The notes beneath the pieces are model-generated. The model was not told the DNA's origin. It did not search any database and saw only the letters and a program-made list of their open reading frames with translations. Source: Phycomyces nitens (taxonomy: Eukaryota; Mucoromycota; Mucoromycetes; Mucorales; Phycomycetaceae). From it: a DNA stretch of 64,000 nucleotides. Position numbers and translations under genes: made by a program. The stretch spans positions 3,472,001 to 3,536,000 of the forward strand of contig JAHRBC010000001.1 of the NCBI GenBank assembly GCA_022702545.1, written 5' to 3'. Positions 12,074 through 23,941 of this stretch are shown piece after piece. Position 1 is the first letter of the stretch. Each line of letters opens with the position of its first letter.

Positions 12074-12306
12074 ACCCCTTGTCTTTTCATCTACAGATAT
12101 ATTCAGAAAACACTGCAACTCATACTAGACAGAGAGAGAAAAAGACAATTCTTTTTGACATTTGGATAAGAGTGAAATGGCTAATAAACGCGTGTTTTTT
12201 CTATTCCAAAACCACAAAGTCCAGTTTGTATATAATTATTGATATATTTAATAAGACCTGCTTAAAAGCTCGAGTACTTCTTTAGCATGCCAAGGGTAAA
12301 ATGTCC
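12074..12306. other. Intergenic spacer, likely GSK-3 promoter
   Basis: Short AT-rich spacer between the putative GSK-3 start and the 3' end of the LRR gene, both on the minus strand. No distinct element beyond A/T runs. Confidence 0.4.
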
Positions 12307-14741
12307 TTAGACGCGTTGTCGGAGGTATTCCATGATCGCTTTGGTGCCCTTTTCAAGCACGGCCTGTCGCGGAACACGAAATCTACAAGAAAACCCAAGG
12401 CAGTTCCAAAGAGGTCCAAAGATTAGAAACAGCGCCAGAACCAATGGCACGCTTATATTCTTATAAATCTATTGCACGCACCTGTTTCCATAGACTGTCA
12501 ACTCGGTTATTGTGTTGATAAGACCAATCTCTGGGGGAAGCAAGCCAATGTCATTGTTGCCCAGATCCAAGACCGTCAGTCGCCCAAAGCTTTTTGCAGA
12601 GATCTGGTCAAGCCGATTTCCGTTTAGAAGCAATGTCTTTAATTGGGGTACAGCCGATGCCAGGGTCTCTGGCAGGGTGGTGAGACGGTTGTTATTGATA
12701 TTGAGTTCCTCGAGGCTTGGAAAAGAGACATGGTCTCCGGTAATCAGGTTGGAAATTGCATTATTGGAAAGGTTCAAGGTCTTGAGGCATGGCATGACAA
12801 TCTGGTCAGGGAGACTGAGGGAGAATTCTGAAAACTCATTGTATTGCAAATGAAGGTTGACCAGGCTCGTAAAGCCAGCGAGACCCACCGGGAAGCTGGA
12901 AAGCAAATTGTGATCTGTACAGAAAAACCATGCGTTTTTTGAACAGGATAGATTAGCTTCCAGGCAATCTTTTTGATGATCCATGACTCACGAAGCTGGA
13001 TGTTGACTGGCTCAAAGTCCACTTGGCTCAAAAAAGCCTCTGGAAAAGTATCCAGTTTTTGGTTGGCCAGGTCCAGGGTCTTTGCATTCACTGACTTTTG
13101 AGATTGTGGTGGGAGAACAGGTCCCTTGATTCTCTCTACCGGACCATCATGCTTTGCTATGGCATGATCTTCTTCTACCTCTTCAATATCACCACTCTCT
13201 GCTGCAAGCTGACTGCGCAGGAGCTCAATAAGTTCAGTAGCAGAGGTTCCCTTTGGAACAGAGCGCATCGGGTTACCCTCCCAAGTAAGGATCTGGAGGT
13301 CTACAAGACTACCGATCCTACAGGGCAGGCTCATAAACCGATTGGACCCCAAATCTAGGCGTCTAAGGCTCTGGATCTCAAATACGGCCGGGGGCAGATC
13401 GTCCAGGTCATTCCAAGACAGGTCTAGGGCTTGTAACTGGGGTGCACAAGTCAACATCCGTAAATCCGCATTTCCTAGTGTGTTGTGGGACAAGAGTATC
13501 TCGACAAGTTTGGGAAGCTCAAGACTTGATTCCGAGAGCTCTTTAAGCTGGTTATGCCGAGCGTCCACCCGTGTAAGACTAGGCAATGGGTAATCTACAG
13601 TAGAATCCAGTTAAGCCAAACTGACCAACACATCTAAATAATTACAAACCAGAAAATAAGATTGTCAGGCGATTTTGACTGACAAGCAACTCTTCTAGTC
13701 TCTGCCATGCTTCCATAGGTGGAAGTTCTGTGAGCTGGTTGTCATTGACATGCAATTTACGCAGCTGAGAGAGCTGACCGAGCGACTCTGGGAGACTCCT
13801 GAGCTTATTGTTGCCTAGCAGCAATATCTCTAGTCGTCCTAAACTGTCCATTGCGGGAAGCTCTGTAAGCTGGTTATGAGACATGTCCAATTCACGCAAC
13901 TGGGGCATATCCAGCAATACATTTGGCATGTATTCCAGGTTATTGTGTGGCATCTGAACATGAGTCAAGTTTCTCAACTGGCTAAGGCTATGGGGAAGAT
14001 CCTGGAGTTGATTGTTGCGCAGCTATATTATCGATTGATTTTATATATTAATCCCTGCTTTTGAATCCCCATCTTCACATCAGCCAGCCAACTTACATCC
14101 AAGAGGGTCAGGGCACCAAACTCTTCTCCCACACGCTCATCCAATACCACCAGCTGATTGTCCGAAGCCATAAACTTTGTGAGTTCTACAGAGTCATACC
14201 AAGCATCTGCTGAAGAAGTAAAATCGACAACGATCTTGTTGGGATCAACATGGTACATTGTCAAAACTTCTTCGGGAATCCTCTCCAAACCACGATTGGA
14301 GATTATTAGCTTTCCACTCCGTTTAGCTTGAGAGATTGCGGTTTGAATTTTTGTATTGACTCTGGTTGGATCCATTCCAAATGCTTCTTCTCGTCTTGCA
14401 TCAGCCCCAGAAGTGTAACGCTGAGTTCCTGACATTACTCGTTTTGGTCTCTCCTTCTCCTTCTCCACTGGCTTGATTGCGGCCACACGGGCTCTCTGTT
14501 GGGCCAAAAAGGATCTCAATCCTTCGGATGAACCTGGTGGTCCATCCTTTACAATCTTTGTACGTGGTTTAGGCGTATCGGGAATCGTGTTTTGGATCAC
14601 TTCAACTGGTGTTTCTCGTATAGGAGCTGTCTTTTTAGGCTCGGCCGACACGCCTGACTTTTTGGCAGCATCTTGGGCTGTTCTGAGCAGAGATGCCCGG
14701 GTGGGTCTTGGTTGAATTGTGGGTCGTCTTGAACTAGACAT
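12307..14741 (-). CDS. Intracellular leucine-rich repeat protein, LRRC40-like
   Basis: Exons 14097-14741, 13650-14022, 12992-13594, 12482-12914 and 12307-12382 give 709 aa. Residues 1-130 are basic and disordered (MSSSRRPTIQPRPTRASLLR). Typical LRRs follow, with strands such as LRELDMSHNQLTELP, LEILLLGNNKLRSLPESLG, LQALDLSWNDLDDLP and LTVLDLGNNDIGLLPPEIG. That is roughly 15-20 repeats of the 23-residue class with L-x-x-L-P ends. A charged linker (SGDIEEVEEDHAIAKHDGP) splits two LRR blocks. The C-terminus reads FRVPRQAVLEKGTKAIMEYL, which matches the conserved tail of LRRC40-type proteins. No signal peptide or membrane segment is seen, so it is probably a cytosolic or nuclear scaffold. The precise function in fungi is not known to me. 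Confidence 0.9.
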
Positions 14742-15356
14742 TTCGAAATGGGATTAAGAAAAGGAAAAGTGACGCAGTCTAAATAAGACAACACAAAAAG
14801 GAGGTCTTCAATTTATCCAATTTTATCAGTGTCCTACGTCTCGTAACTTTCTCCTTTCACATCCAAGCACCTGTATATGGTTTTAGAAAGTAGAATACCA
14901 TTGTTTTGTTTTCAGTAAAGTATAATTTATTCTAGAGCCAAATAAGCTTTACACTTATATCAACGTAGTTTTGCAAATGTCCGTTTGAGGTGGTGCTTCA
15001 GAAACAATAAAGGCGAGATACCTCGACAATTATCATGACAAAAGAGTCTATTTTTTAAAAAAAATACATGGCATAGTCTAAATTGTAAATACCTTTTTTT
15101 TTATGTGCGTATAGAAGAGTAGACCAGTTTTCCCTTGAAACTATAAATGGCCTACATCAAGTATAGTTCTTTATGGATAATCCAGTAAGACGGAAAATAT
15201 TCCATGAAAGAATATCCAAGAAACTGATAAATGTATATGTATAAAAGAGGCTCTCTTAATTATCATACACCTTTTTATAAACTCTTTATACTACTGCCCA
15301 AAAGTTTTGTATATTCGCCCAGTATTATTAATTCTTCTTACAAACCTATCTTTAAA

Positions 15357-15620
15357 TCAGTTGGCTTTCTTTACGATTTTCCTCTTGACTGTGGACTCTG
15401 AATACTTTTTTTGGGTGTTACAGAGACCTTGATTGGGGCCATGACTATATACACTCATGTGAGAAAGAAAGCCTCTATTATGCCTTGTCATTTCCGTGGG
15501 ATACGGGGTAAAAGCGCTTGGCAATGCGGATACGTATCTGCCTTGAATTACAGTATCTGAATCGCCAAGTATTATAGGAAAAAGGATCGATAACGAAGAA
15601 CAATCCCTTTCATACTCCAT
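15357..15620 (-). CDS. Hypothetical small ORF (87 aa)
   Basis: ATG-started minus-strand frame of 87 codons with a basic C-terminus (STVKRKIVKKAN) inside an otherwise stop-rich region. Its base composition is less AT-biased than its surroundings, which is the only positive sign. No domain, signal peptide or splice context is recognised, and no function is proposed. It may be a chance ORF or a decayed exon. Confidence 0.22.
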   Translation of the reverse strand: MEYERDCSSLSILFPIILGDSDTVIQGRYVSALPSAFTPYPTEMTRHNRGFLSHMSVYSHGPNQGLCNTQKKYSESTVKRKIVKKAN

Positions 15621-18330
15621 CCAACTGTAGGAATATTATTTATCTATTTATTTGTCTTGTTGGTTTTACGTCTTAATCATTAAACAGCACCATTGACATT
15701 CATGCAGAAACACGGGGGGGTTTTTTTTGGTAAGATGATATTCTGTTATTGGAAGACATGTCAATTTACTCGCTCCATGGTCTACAGAACCCTGGTTTCT
15801 TGTGCTTCTTGATCAGCTTATCCTTATGTCCTATAGTGAAAGATTGAGAATATAATTGATTTACATATATTCTTTTAACTTTCATGAAATAGACCATTAT
15901 GAGGCCTAATATTAATTTACTCTATTCAATGACTCTTGGGAATCCACTGTTGTTTAGGTAATAAAGAAATTAAAAATCAAACCGTTTTATTTTATTCCGA
16001 GTAGAAAGTTTCAAAACTAGTAGCGATCCGTAAATACCTGTCTATAAAATACACGCACTTGATCAAAAGAATGAGCTTTGGGCGGTATTTGAATAGCTTA
16101 CTGCAAGAGTTAGTATGAGAAAAATGACCTGAAACAAGTATAGCAGTAGAATTAATAACCAATATGTATTCTTTGCTGCATTTTTATAACTTATTAAAGG
16201 TTTTTTTATTGCTTAATATGCCTGAATATTTAATATATACGCCATGACCCACTTCAATTATTCTTTTTAAAAAAAATATACACTTTAATCTTACTGGCAA
16301 GACTCGTTCGTTTGTTAATTAATGAGCCAAGGTTGATAAGTCTAAAGTCTTTTGAGCCCTATCTGTGTACCAACAACCAATAAAGAGTTCATTACTTGGA
16401 TGCTAACATTAGTTTTAGTTAAGATATATTAAAGTAGCTATAATACTATATTTCCTTGATTCGGCTAATACGCATAATAGTATCCTAAATTACTTTAATA
16501 GCTACATAATATATAATTGTCATTAGATCTGAACAAGTATATGTTCTACAAGATATCTAGTACTTCTTTAGACTCTAATAAATTAATATAAAGAGTTATT
16601 ATAAATGTGCTTTTATATATGAAAAAATATGAGATTATCAAAAAAAAAAGATATTTGAAGTATGTCTTTTAGATTACATTCAAGATACCTTTACAGCTAC
16701 ATGAATTGACTGATTTTACACTGAATTTCAAAGGAAAAAACGTTAATATAAGAACTGTTTACTCTTCCAAAAAGTTTGTAATCATACTTTCCCATCTTTT
16801 ATTGCGATAGATGGCTTTAAAAAAACTTTTGATACCCTTGGTTTGTCTATGAAAGCAAATACAGTCAAGATACTCAATATTGTAAATCATAAGCATGGCC
16901 AAATGTTGACCAAAAAGTATTCTCCAATACATAAATATCCACAAAATTAGTTGTGCTGTGTGTTTTGTGCAAGCATCCAAGAATAAGTACCGTTAGTATA
17001 CAGTGGGCTTTTGTCTGCACTAATTACAATAATTCATACTTTTTAATAATATGACTATATATTACTTTATATTTTTTGAGTTATAAAAAGAGTTTTAAAG
17101 ACACATTAAACAAGTAAATAGTGAAACTCTTTACGACTTGATATTTAGCAAAAAAATATAATACATGTAAATTATTTGGGATATTGAAGGGTCCGGTAAT
17201 TGAAAAATTCAGGAACACTTTTGCGAGATATCCATATGAATATAACATATAGTCTGCTTTAATCAGTGTATACTAAAATGTCAGGGGCATTGATAATGAC
17301 GTATATAAAATTAAGATCAACTTTTTACATGTCTGCAATGCATTATTTGATCAATTAAAGACAAACTAATTAAAGTGTACCAAAATCAATAAAAAAATAT
17401 ACTGAATATAGCCAAGAGTGACTATATATGAAATTGAATCAAGTTAAAGAAAATGTCCATAAACAACTGTAGCTTTTATATTTCATTACAAGTATATGAA
17501 ATGGTATGTGTAAACACCATAGTCTTGCATTGATACATTAATAATTTATTATATATCAAAAATTAAAGCTAGCTATAACGATATAAAAGATTACTTAATT
17601 ATTCATAGTTTATTTAAAAAAACTAACTATATCTCACTACTGAGTATTCTTCTTGATTTTGTTAAGTAAATAACAAAAATTCTACCATATAAATAGAAAT
17701 AAATGTAATAAAAATTTACTTTTTTGTGTACTATTAAAGCTATACATGATAGATATTTGGTTAGGAATTATCTCAATGACTGTCAAAATATATACCAATT
17801 GTTTACTATACTATATGTATTTATTGTTTTTTATTCCAATTAGAAAACTTTGGATTATTAAAGTTAACAATTAGTTTTGCGTTAAATATACGCATCAACT
17901 TTCTATATAAATATTTATATAAAGCTTCTAGTCATTTTTTAAGGAATCTTATACATATCAAAATTAAATAATGTCTAATTTATTAAAATATTACTGTTCT
18001 ACTTTTATGCTTTTATGTATGCTTTTTGAGCACGACATAAGTTTATAGTACCAATGGCTCGTATTATCAGCCGATAAAATTATCCTAGCAACGTTTCAAT
18101 TGTTTGGGGAATAAATTTATTTAATTATGTCTAATAACATAACAAATCTCATGATTTATTGCCAATAGTTTAACTAATCAATCAAGACTATAAAGATCTA
18201 TACTTGTAATTGCATATATTTTATTATACTCTTATGAAAAGCCAATAGCTTTAAAATTTAATACCCTATATATCGCCGTATATGCCATACGATAAATGTA
18301 CGCTCGATAATAATCGTATGAAGCAAGATA

Positions 18331-18351
18331 ATTCCGAGGCAAGACACTCTA
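18331..18351 (+). promoter_or_regulatory. Upstream motif shared by the two tandem paralogues (copy 1)
   Basis: The 21-bp sequence from ATTCCGAGGC to ACACTCTA recurs upstream of the second paralogue at 22048-22068 with one mismatch, while flanking sequence is clearly diverged. A TATAAA-type element at about 18402 follows, some 65 bp before the ATG. This pattern fits a conserved promoter element. Function is inferred only. Confidence 0.45.
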
Positions 18352-18468
18352 TATGAGTATACAATACTTTGTTTTAGTCTCTTCACAGTCACCAAAATAT
18401 CCTTTATAAACAATCAACAGTTTTTCTTATTCCTCTTTATTCCTCTTTCTGCCAACAAAAATCTAATC

Positions 18469-18794
18469 ATGTTCGCCCAAAGCTTTTCTGCAAAATCAAC
18501 TGCTACAATTTCCACAAGACCTACTATACCATGCAAAAGATCAAGATCAGATTCTTTGATAGGTAAGATAAATATAATAACCTCAGAAGAAATAACTTGA
18601 ATTTCTTTTTAAAAATAATCTCAGAATCGACCAGTCTTCCAATTCTTGCTACATCTGACTCGTACATGGATTACGAGTATGATAATCTCTCTGAAAAAGA
18701 CGAAGATGATGATATTGAGATCCTTTTGGACCCTTCTGATCTTGATCAAGAAAATCAATTTATTTTCGAAATTTGTAATATTTCAACCATATAA
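18469..18794 (+). CDS. Uncharacterised acidic small protein, tandem paralogue A (87 aa)
   Basis: Two exons, 18469-18562 and 18625-18794, with a 62-nt GT-AG phase-1 intron. The protein starts MFAQSFSAKS, has IPCKRSRSDSLIE at the junction and a strongly acidic core KDEDDDIEILLDPSDL, then ends near FEICNIS. The gene at 22186 encodes a product of the same length. It has the intron at the same codon and matching blocks (MF.Q, IPCK..KSDSLIE, KDEDDDI.I.LDPS.L, FEIC.IS). That shared structure is the main evidence that this is real coding sequence under constraint. There is no signal peptide or membrane segment, and no family is recognised. The acidic hydrophobic-studded segment could be a protein-interaction or degron-like region (speculative). 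Confidence 0.72.
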
Positions 18795-19674
18795 TATCAT
18801 TACATTAATGTACAACATTAATTGACAATACTACTATTTTTTAACAATTATTTCAATTAATCGTGTGTTTATACTATCAATAAATGTAATAGTTATTCTA
18901 TAAATCATTCTTTTTAGCCATTTTTACCAAGCACTATTAGCTATTTTATGCTCTTATATCTCGCTGGTAAAGTAAATACTCTATCTTTTGTATTAGATAC
19001 AAAAATATCCAAGATGACTGCCAGCTGTAAGATGAATAAGCAGATTTTAAAATACAATATTGATTATTATGCAAACATGACTAAAATTTGAAATATCATA
19101 TATTATCTTAATCCCCTATTCTGTTAATATCTACAATATTAGAGAGTTTTTGTTCTGTAAAAATTCACTCTTTTGTCATAATCGCTTTTCTACAATTATA
19201 TCAATCATAGATTTCATCTTGTAATTAAATAAATAACAGTCTCTTTATGCTAATATCTCTAGATATTTAAAAAGTAATAAGTACAAAAGAATTCATTTGC
19301 AAGCTTTAGCCATATTAACCACAGTTTATGACACTGGAGATGTACTCCTTTAAAAATATACTAGTAGCCATATACAGTATTTCATTGTATTTACATCTCC
19401 AAGGCTGCTCTTTTTCTAGTAATATTTCTCTCAATACTTTGCCTCTAAAAACATCTATGTAAGGGCCAAGTCTAAATAGAAATCAATTATGAAAACGTAG
19501 ATCTTGGAATTATATCCAGTATACCTCGTAAAATGGCCTTTAACTAATATTTTTATCATAAATTCCCAGTGTTGTGCCATTATATGTTCTGATTAAAGTA
19601 TATAGATTATGCTATTTTATTGGCTATAGTATGAGATTAAAGGTAATAAGACATAGCAAAGTTAATAATAATAA
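18795..19674. other. AT-rich 3' flank of paralogue A
   Basis: No ORF of note. Parts of it, such as the segment reading TATATGTTCTGATTA near 19583, are alignable with the region after paralogue B (22860 onward) but diverged, showing that the duplication includes this flank. Confidence 0.5.
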
Positions 19675-20672
19675 TTTTCAATACTGATAGCAGTCAATAA
19701 GGCAGCTATTTATTTTGTCTGGCAAAATCTCTCACAGTGATAGAGAGTTACATATTTGGCATGCATGTTATGATGTCATTTCTTGGGGTGTGAGAGTATT
19801 TTACAGACCCTTGGGGTTTGATTGTTTTGTTTCTCTCTTTTACGCGTTTTACTACATCTTTCATGTAAGTACCTAATGTAATGAGCACCATCTTGTTAAA
19901 GCCAGCTTGATTATGCCTCTTTGGTGCACAAAACTAAACTGAGCTTCTTTTCCACTACTTTTTTTGAATAGGCGACTCATATTCCCAGCCTTTAAAGAAG
20001 ATGACAAAAAACAAGATGGGGTAATGTCAAGAGCTCATTGGTAATCATCTTGAACAGAATGTTAACTTTTTTTTCTCTAATCACCTATAGACAATACAAA
20101 ATAATCAACCTGCTGTCATACTCTTGCTCTTGCGTGGAAAAAATCTGCTTCTACCTTTCACATTCACTATTATTATTTTTTGACGCACAAATACACTAAC
20201 ATCTATTTTAACTTCTTTCTATATGCATCATACAGCCAGCCAGTCCTTTAGGTGCCTGTGTGGAATTGTAACAAAGACCCTCAGGTGTCTACTGGGCTCA
20301 TAATCGGTAAGCATCACTCCAATTGTCATTCCCCAAGCACAATCACAGCTTCTTCTCTTTTTTGCTCTAGATACGAGGTTCAAGCCAACAGGATCGTAGG
20401 AGTGGTGTCGAGGATCCTGACTGAGCTCTGGTGGTGTCCCGGTTTCCAGGTTTCGGTTTGGGAGTGGTCGGAGGTAGATGAGTGGGTTTAGATTGGGGGA
20501 AATGTGGGAGGCTTTAGATAGGCCCTTCATCGAGTGAGCTAATCCATTCGGTGTCGTATCCTTGGCGTGTCTGGCTAAACGTTGGGTATGTATTTTTTTT
20601 TTATTATTTTATTATTTCTCTTTCTTTTTTGTTGCAGCAGATTTTTACACGCAAGAGAAAGATATGAAGCAC
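19675..20672 (+). repeat. Near-identical repeat of about 1 kb, copy 1 (downstream of paralogue A)
   Basis: This copy and 22950-23941 are almost identical by eye, with scattered substitutions and small indels in T-runs, although the flanks and the adjacent paralogues are well diverged. The segment is less AT-rich than its surroundings. On the plus strand it has several consensus-like splice sites, including donors near 20307 (CGGTAAGC) and acceptors TTTGCTCTAG near 20370, CACCTATAG near 20090 and TTGTTGCAG near 20637. No ATG-initiated open frame spans the inferred exons. It may be a spliced non-coding transcript, a decayed gene or a dispersed mobile element. No terminal inverted repeats or target duplications are evident. 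Confidence 0.8.
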
Positions 20673-22185
20673 GCATAGATGACCTGGAACAGCCGCAAAG
20701 ATTATGTTTATTCGGAATGAATAAAGATACTCTTGAGTACACAGTTAATTCAACTGTTATTGTTATTTAATAAATACATATACTTTATTATCACATTGTT
20801 AAGAAATAATATTATTGATGCTTATATATTATTGTTCGTATTACATTTAAATCAAATTCCATATTATGTAATTATATACTATGACTTTAACAGTATAAAG
20901 TGTATATCTAGTTTGTGTATAAGTTTTTCAGACGTGTCAACTTGGCAGTGTCATTAGCAAGTAATAGCCAGAATTCAATTGTGAAGCCTGTGTTTTACTT
21001 ATATATAGTTTATATAGCACATTATTATCAATTAGTAGCTGTTTTCTGTTGTATAATATTGATAGTCGTGGCTTTTAGTTAGCTTGGGATATATATGTAT
21101 AGTCGATAAATAATTCCGTGAGCTGTAGACTTGGATAGATAATGACTCATTGTGTCCGATATAAATACTGGAAGATCTTTGATAATCGAAAGCAAAACTT
21201 TTTATTTAAGAGACCAAATGTCATCTATCAAATTCATTAATAAGCTTTGTAAAATATTCTTGTTCCTTTGGAAATGAACTTTTGTTATCTCTTCCTATTT
21301 TAAACATTTTAGTGTCGATATATTAAGACATGATATGGCTCAAAAAAGAACAATTGTTGAAAATAGGAAAGAAGAATTTAGTATTGGCTTTATACTTTGT
21401 AAATTTTCTGTTAAGACTATAATTATTGGCATGAGCCTGTATTTTATCAGAAGTTGCAGCAAACGAATAATAGAAAACATTTTTTGCAAAATAGAAATAC
21501 GAGTTAAATAATAGCTATTGTCGAAAGTGGTAATAGATTTAAAACCGATTATAAAAGTTTTATTATAATTGACCATTAGTTCAATGTTAAATATGCAATT
21601 GAATTCTTTATACAAATATCTGACATATAATTTCAAGTCGTCTTATAGGTGACTTTTTGCATTTTAAAATTAAATGACTTTAATTCATTAATATGCGGCT
21701 ATTATATTTATACACTTGTATATTTTTATATTATTATTGAATGATATTGAGACTGATGGTGCTTAAACGACTCGGATCATTAATTAATCAAATCAGCCCA
21801 GCAGCCTTTCCACTGTTTATTAAAGATATTTCTCTAATGATAGATCAAAATACATCATATCCCGTGATTTATTAAAAAGAGCTTAACTGAACAATAAAAA
21901 TTATCAAGTCATATAATAATAATCGTAAATCTTTTATTATACTCCAATGAAAACACAATGGCTCTATAAACATTCTAATGGCGTATATATTGGCATATAT
22001 TTCATAAAATAAATGTACGCTTGAGAAGAATTGCATGAAACAGAATAATTCCGAGACAAGACACTCTAGGTAAATATGTGATGCTTTAGCTCAATATATT
22101 CACAGTCATCAAAACATCCTATATAAACAGGCAACCATTCTTCTTATTACTCTTTATCTCTCTTTCTGCCAACTACCTACTTGCA
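20673..22185. other. AT-rich spacer between the two duplicated units
   Basis: No gene recognised. From about 21540 it is alignable with about 17800-18460 (upstream flank of paralogue A), including the ATTCCGAGACAAG motif at 22048. The start of the second duplication unit therefore lies inside it. Confidence 0.5.
22048..22068 (+). promoter_or_regulatory. Upstream motif shared by the two tandem paralogues (copy 2)
   Basis: One mismatch from the 21-bp motif at 18331-18351. It is followed at about 22119 by a TATATAAAC element some 65 bp before the ATG at 22186, at the same spacing as in copy 1. Confidence 0.45.
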
Positions 22186-22506
22186 ATGTTCGGCCAAATC
22201 CTCTCTAACAAAAACTCCACTGCAGTCTCTGAAAAATCCGCAATTCCTTGCAAAAAAGAAAAATCTGATTCTTTAATAGGTAAGACATAAAATAATAATT
22301 ACAAAAAAAAATAACCAATCTCTTAAATAATGTCAGAATTGGCGAGCACTTCTATTCCAGTCACATCTGTCTCGGATATATATTTTGATTACAATTCCCT
22401 CTGTCCCAAAGACGAAGACGATGACATTAGAATCATCTTGGACCCTTCCGAGCTTGAGCCTGAAGCTCAGTATCTTTTCGAAATTTGTAAAATTTCTATA
22501 GAATAA
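22186..22506 (+). CDS. Uncharacterised acidic small protein, tandem paralogue B (87 aa)
   Basis: Exons 22186-22279 and 22337-22506, with a 57-nt GT-AG phase-1 intron. The product begins MFGQILSNKN, has IPCKKEKSDSLIE at the junction and KDEDDDIRIILDPSEL, and ends near FEICKIS. Length, intron position and phase match paralogue A at 18469. By eye roughly half of residues are identical, highest in the acidic block. Nucleotide differences include many at third positions, which suggests that purifying selection acted after the duplication. Both copies sit upstream of the repeat of about 1 kb. Function unknown. Confidence 0.72.
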
Positions 22507-22949
22507 TTCAAATGTGCAAATAAAGATATGTGCTGATAATATCCTTATTTTCTCTTTTATTAATTCAATTAAACAAGTTTTTATACTATCGGACAGTCTA
22601 TCATATTTGAGATATAATTCTTTAATAAACATACTAGCATTCATATATAATATGTTATTGCCTCTATAAAGCCAAAATTGATCTTTATCTAATAAGATTC
22701 TTCCCAGTACTTCCCATCAAAACACCACATATGGCAGAGTCAATTTTAAACAATAAAGAATTATAATATGCAGATCTTGGATTATATTCAAAATACCTTG
22801 CAAAATAGCCTTTTGGCTGATAATTTGATCCTAAATTCACAAAGTGCTGCACCATTATATGTTCTGATTAGAGTATATAAGCTATTCCATTCCTTTAAAT
22901 AAATTATAATAGAAAGAGTAAGGAAGCATAGAAAAGTCAATACCGATAG
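22507..22949. other. AT-rich 3' flank of paralogue B
   Basis: No gene seen. Diverged counterpart of part of 18795-19674. Confidence 0.5.
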
Positions 22950-23941
22950 TTTTCAATACTGATAGCAGTCAATAAGGCAGCTATTTATTTTGTCTGGCAA
23001 AATCTCTCACAGTGATAGAGAGTTACATATTTGGCATGCATGTTATGATGTCATTTCTTGGGGTGTGAGAGTATTTTACAGACCCTTGGGGTTTGATTGT
23101 TTTGTTTCTCTCTTTTACGCGTTTTACTACATCTCTCATGTAAGTACCTAATGTAATGAGCACCATCTTGTTAAAGCCAGCTTGATTATGTCTCTTTGGT
23201 GCACAAAACTAAACTGAGCTTCTTTTCCACTACTTTTTTTGAATAGGCGACTCATATTCCCAGCCTTTAAAGAAGATGACAAAAAACAAGATGGGGTAAT
23301 GTCAAGAGCTCATTGGTAATCATCTTGAACAGAATGTTAACTTTTCTTTCTCTAATCACCTATAGACAATACAAAATTATCAGCCTGCGGCCATACTCTT
23401 TCTCCTGCGTGGAAAAAATCTGCTTCTACCTTTCACATTCACTATTATTTTTTTTGACACACAAATACACTAACATCTATTTTGACTTCTTTCTATGTGC
23501 ATCATACAGCCAGCCAGTCCTTTAGGTGCCTGTGTGGAATTGTAACAAAGACCCTCAGGTGTCTACTGGGCTCATAATCGGTAAGCATCACTCCAATTGT
23601 CATTCCCCAAGCACAATCACAGCTTCTTCTCTTTTTTGCTCTAGATACGAGGTTCAAGCCAACAGGATCGTAGGAGTGGTGTCGAGGATCCTGACTGAGC
23701 TCTGGTGGTGTCCCGGTTTCCAGGTTTTGATTTGGGAGTGGTCGGAGGTAGTTTAGTGGGTTTAACTAAGGGGGAATGTGGGAGGCTTTAGATAGGCCCT
23801 TCATCGAGTGAGCTGATCCATTCGGTGTCGTATCCTTGGCGTGTCTGGCTGAACGTTGGGTATGTATTTTTTATTTTTTATTACTTCTCCTTTTTTTTTG
23901 TTGCAGCAGATTTTTCCACGCAAGAGCAAGATACAGAGCAT
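22950..23941 (+). repeat. Near-identical repeat of about 1 kb, copy 2 (downstream of paralogue B)
   Basis: Second copy of the 19675-20672 segment, same orientation. Identity is near-complete through the block containing GCCAGCCAGTCCTTTAGG and the following acceptor-like TTTGCTCTAG. Differences include substitutions near 23376-23400 and 23725-23770 that change any reading frame, so protein-level constraint is not evident. Similarity fades after the AG-CAGATTTTT boundary near 23908-23941. Confidence 0.8.

Larger units (their letters stand above)
14742..18468. other. Gene-poor, very AT-rich region
   Basis: About 3.7 kb dominated by A/T. The small ORF at 15357-15620 and an exon-like minus-strand stretch near 15773-15838 are the only coding hints. 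The latter has an acceptor-like AG and then an open frame ending in KKPGFCRPWSE and a stop, but I found no preceding exon. From about 17800 onward the sequence is alignable by eye with 21540-22180, so the upstream half of the tandem duplication begins here. Confidence 0.5.

Noticed and set aside
12512..12853. Plus-strand frames across the LRR gene
   Set aside because: Shadow of the minus-strand LRR gene, which has matching repeat motifs and clean exon joins.
15773..15838. Exon-like minus-strand frame ending KKPGFCRPWSE
   Set aside because: Has an acceptor-like AG before it but no preceding exon or start could be found. Kept only as a note in the region entry.
20252..20491. 79-codon frame within the ~1 kb repeat
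   Set aside because: The reported start is GTG, it crosses a consensus intron and the second copy has substitutions that alter the frame end. Not supported as a protein.
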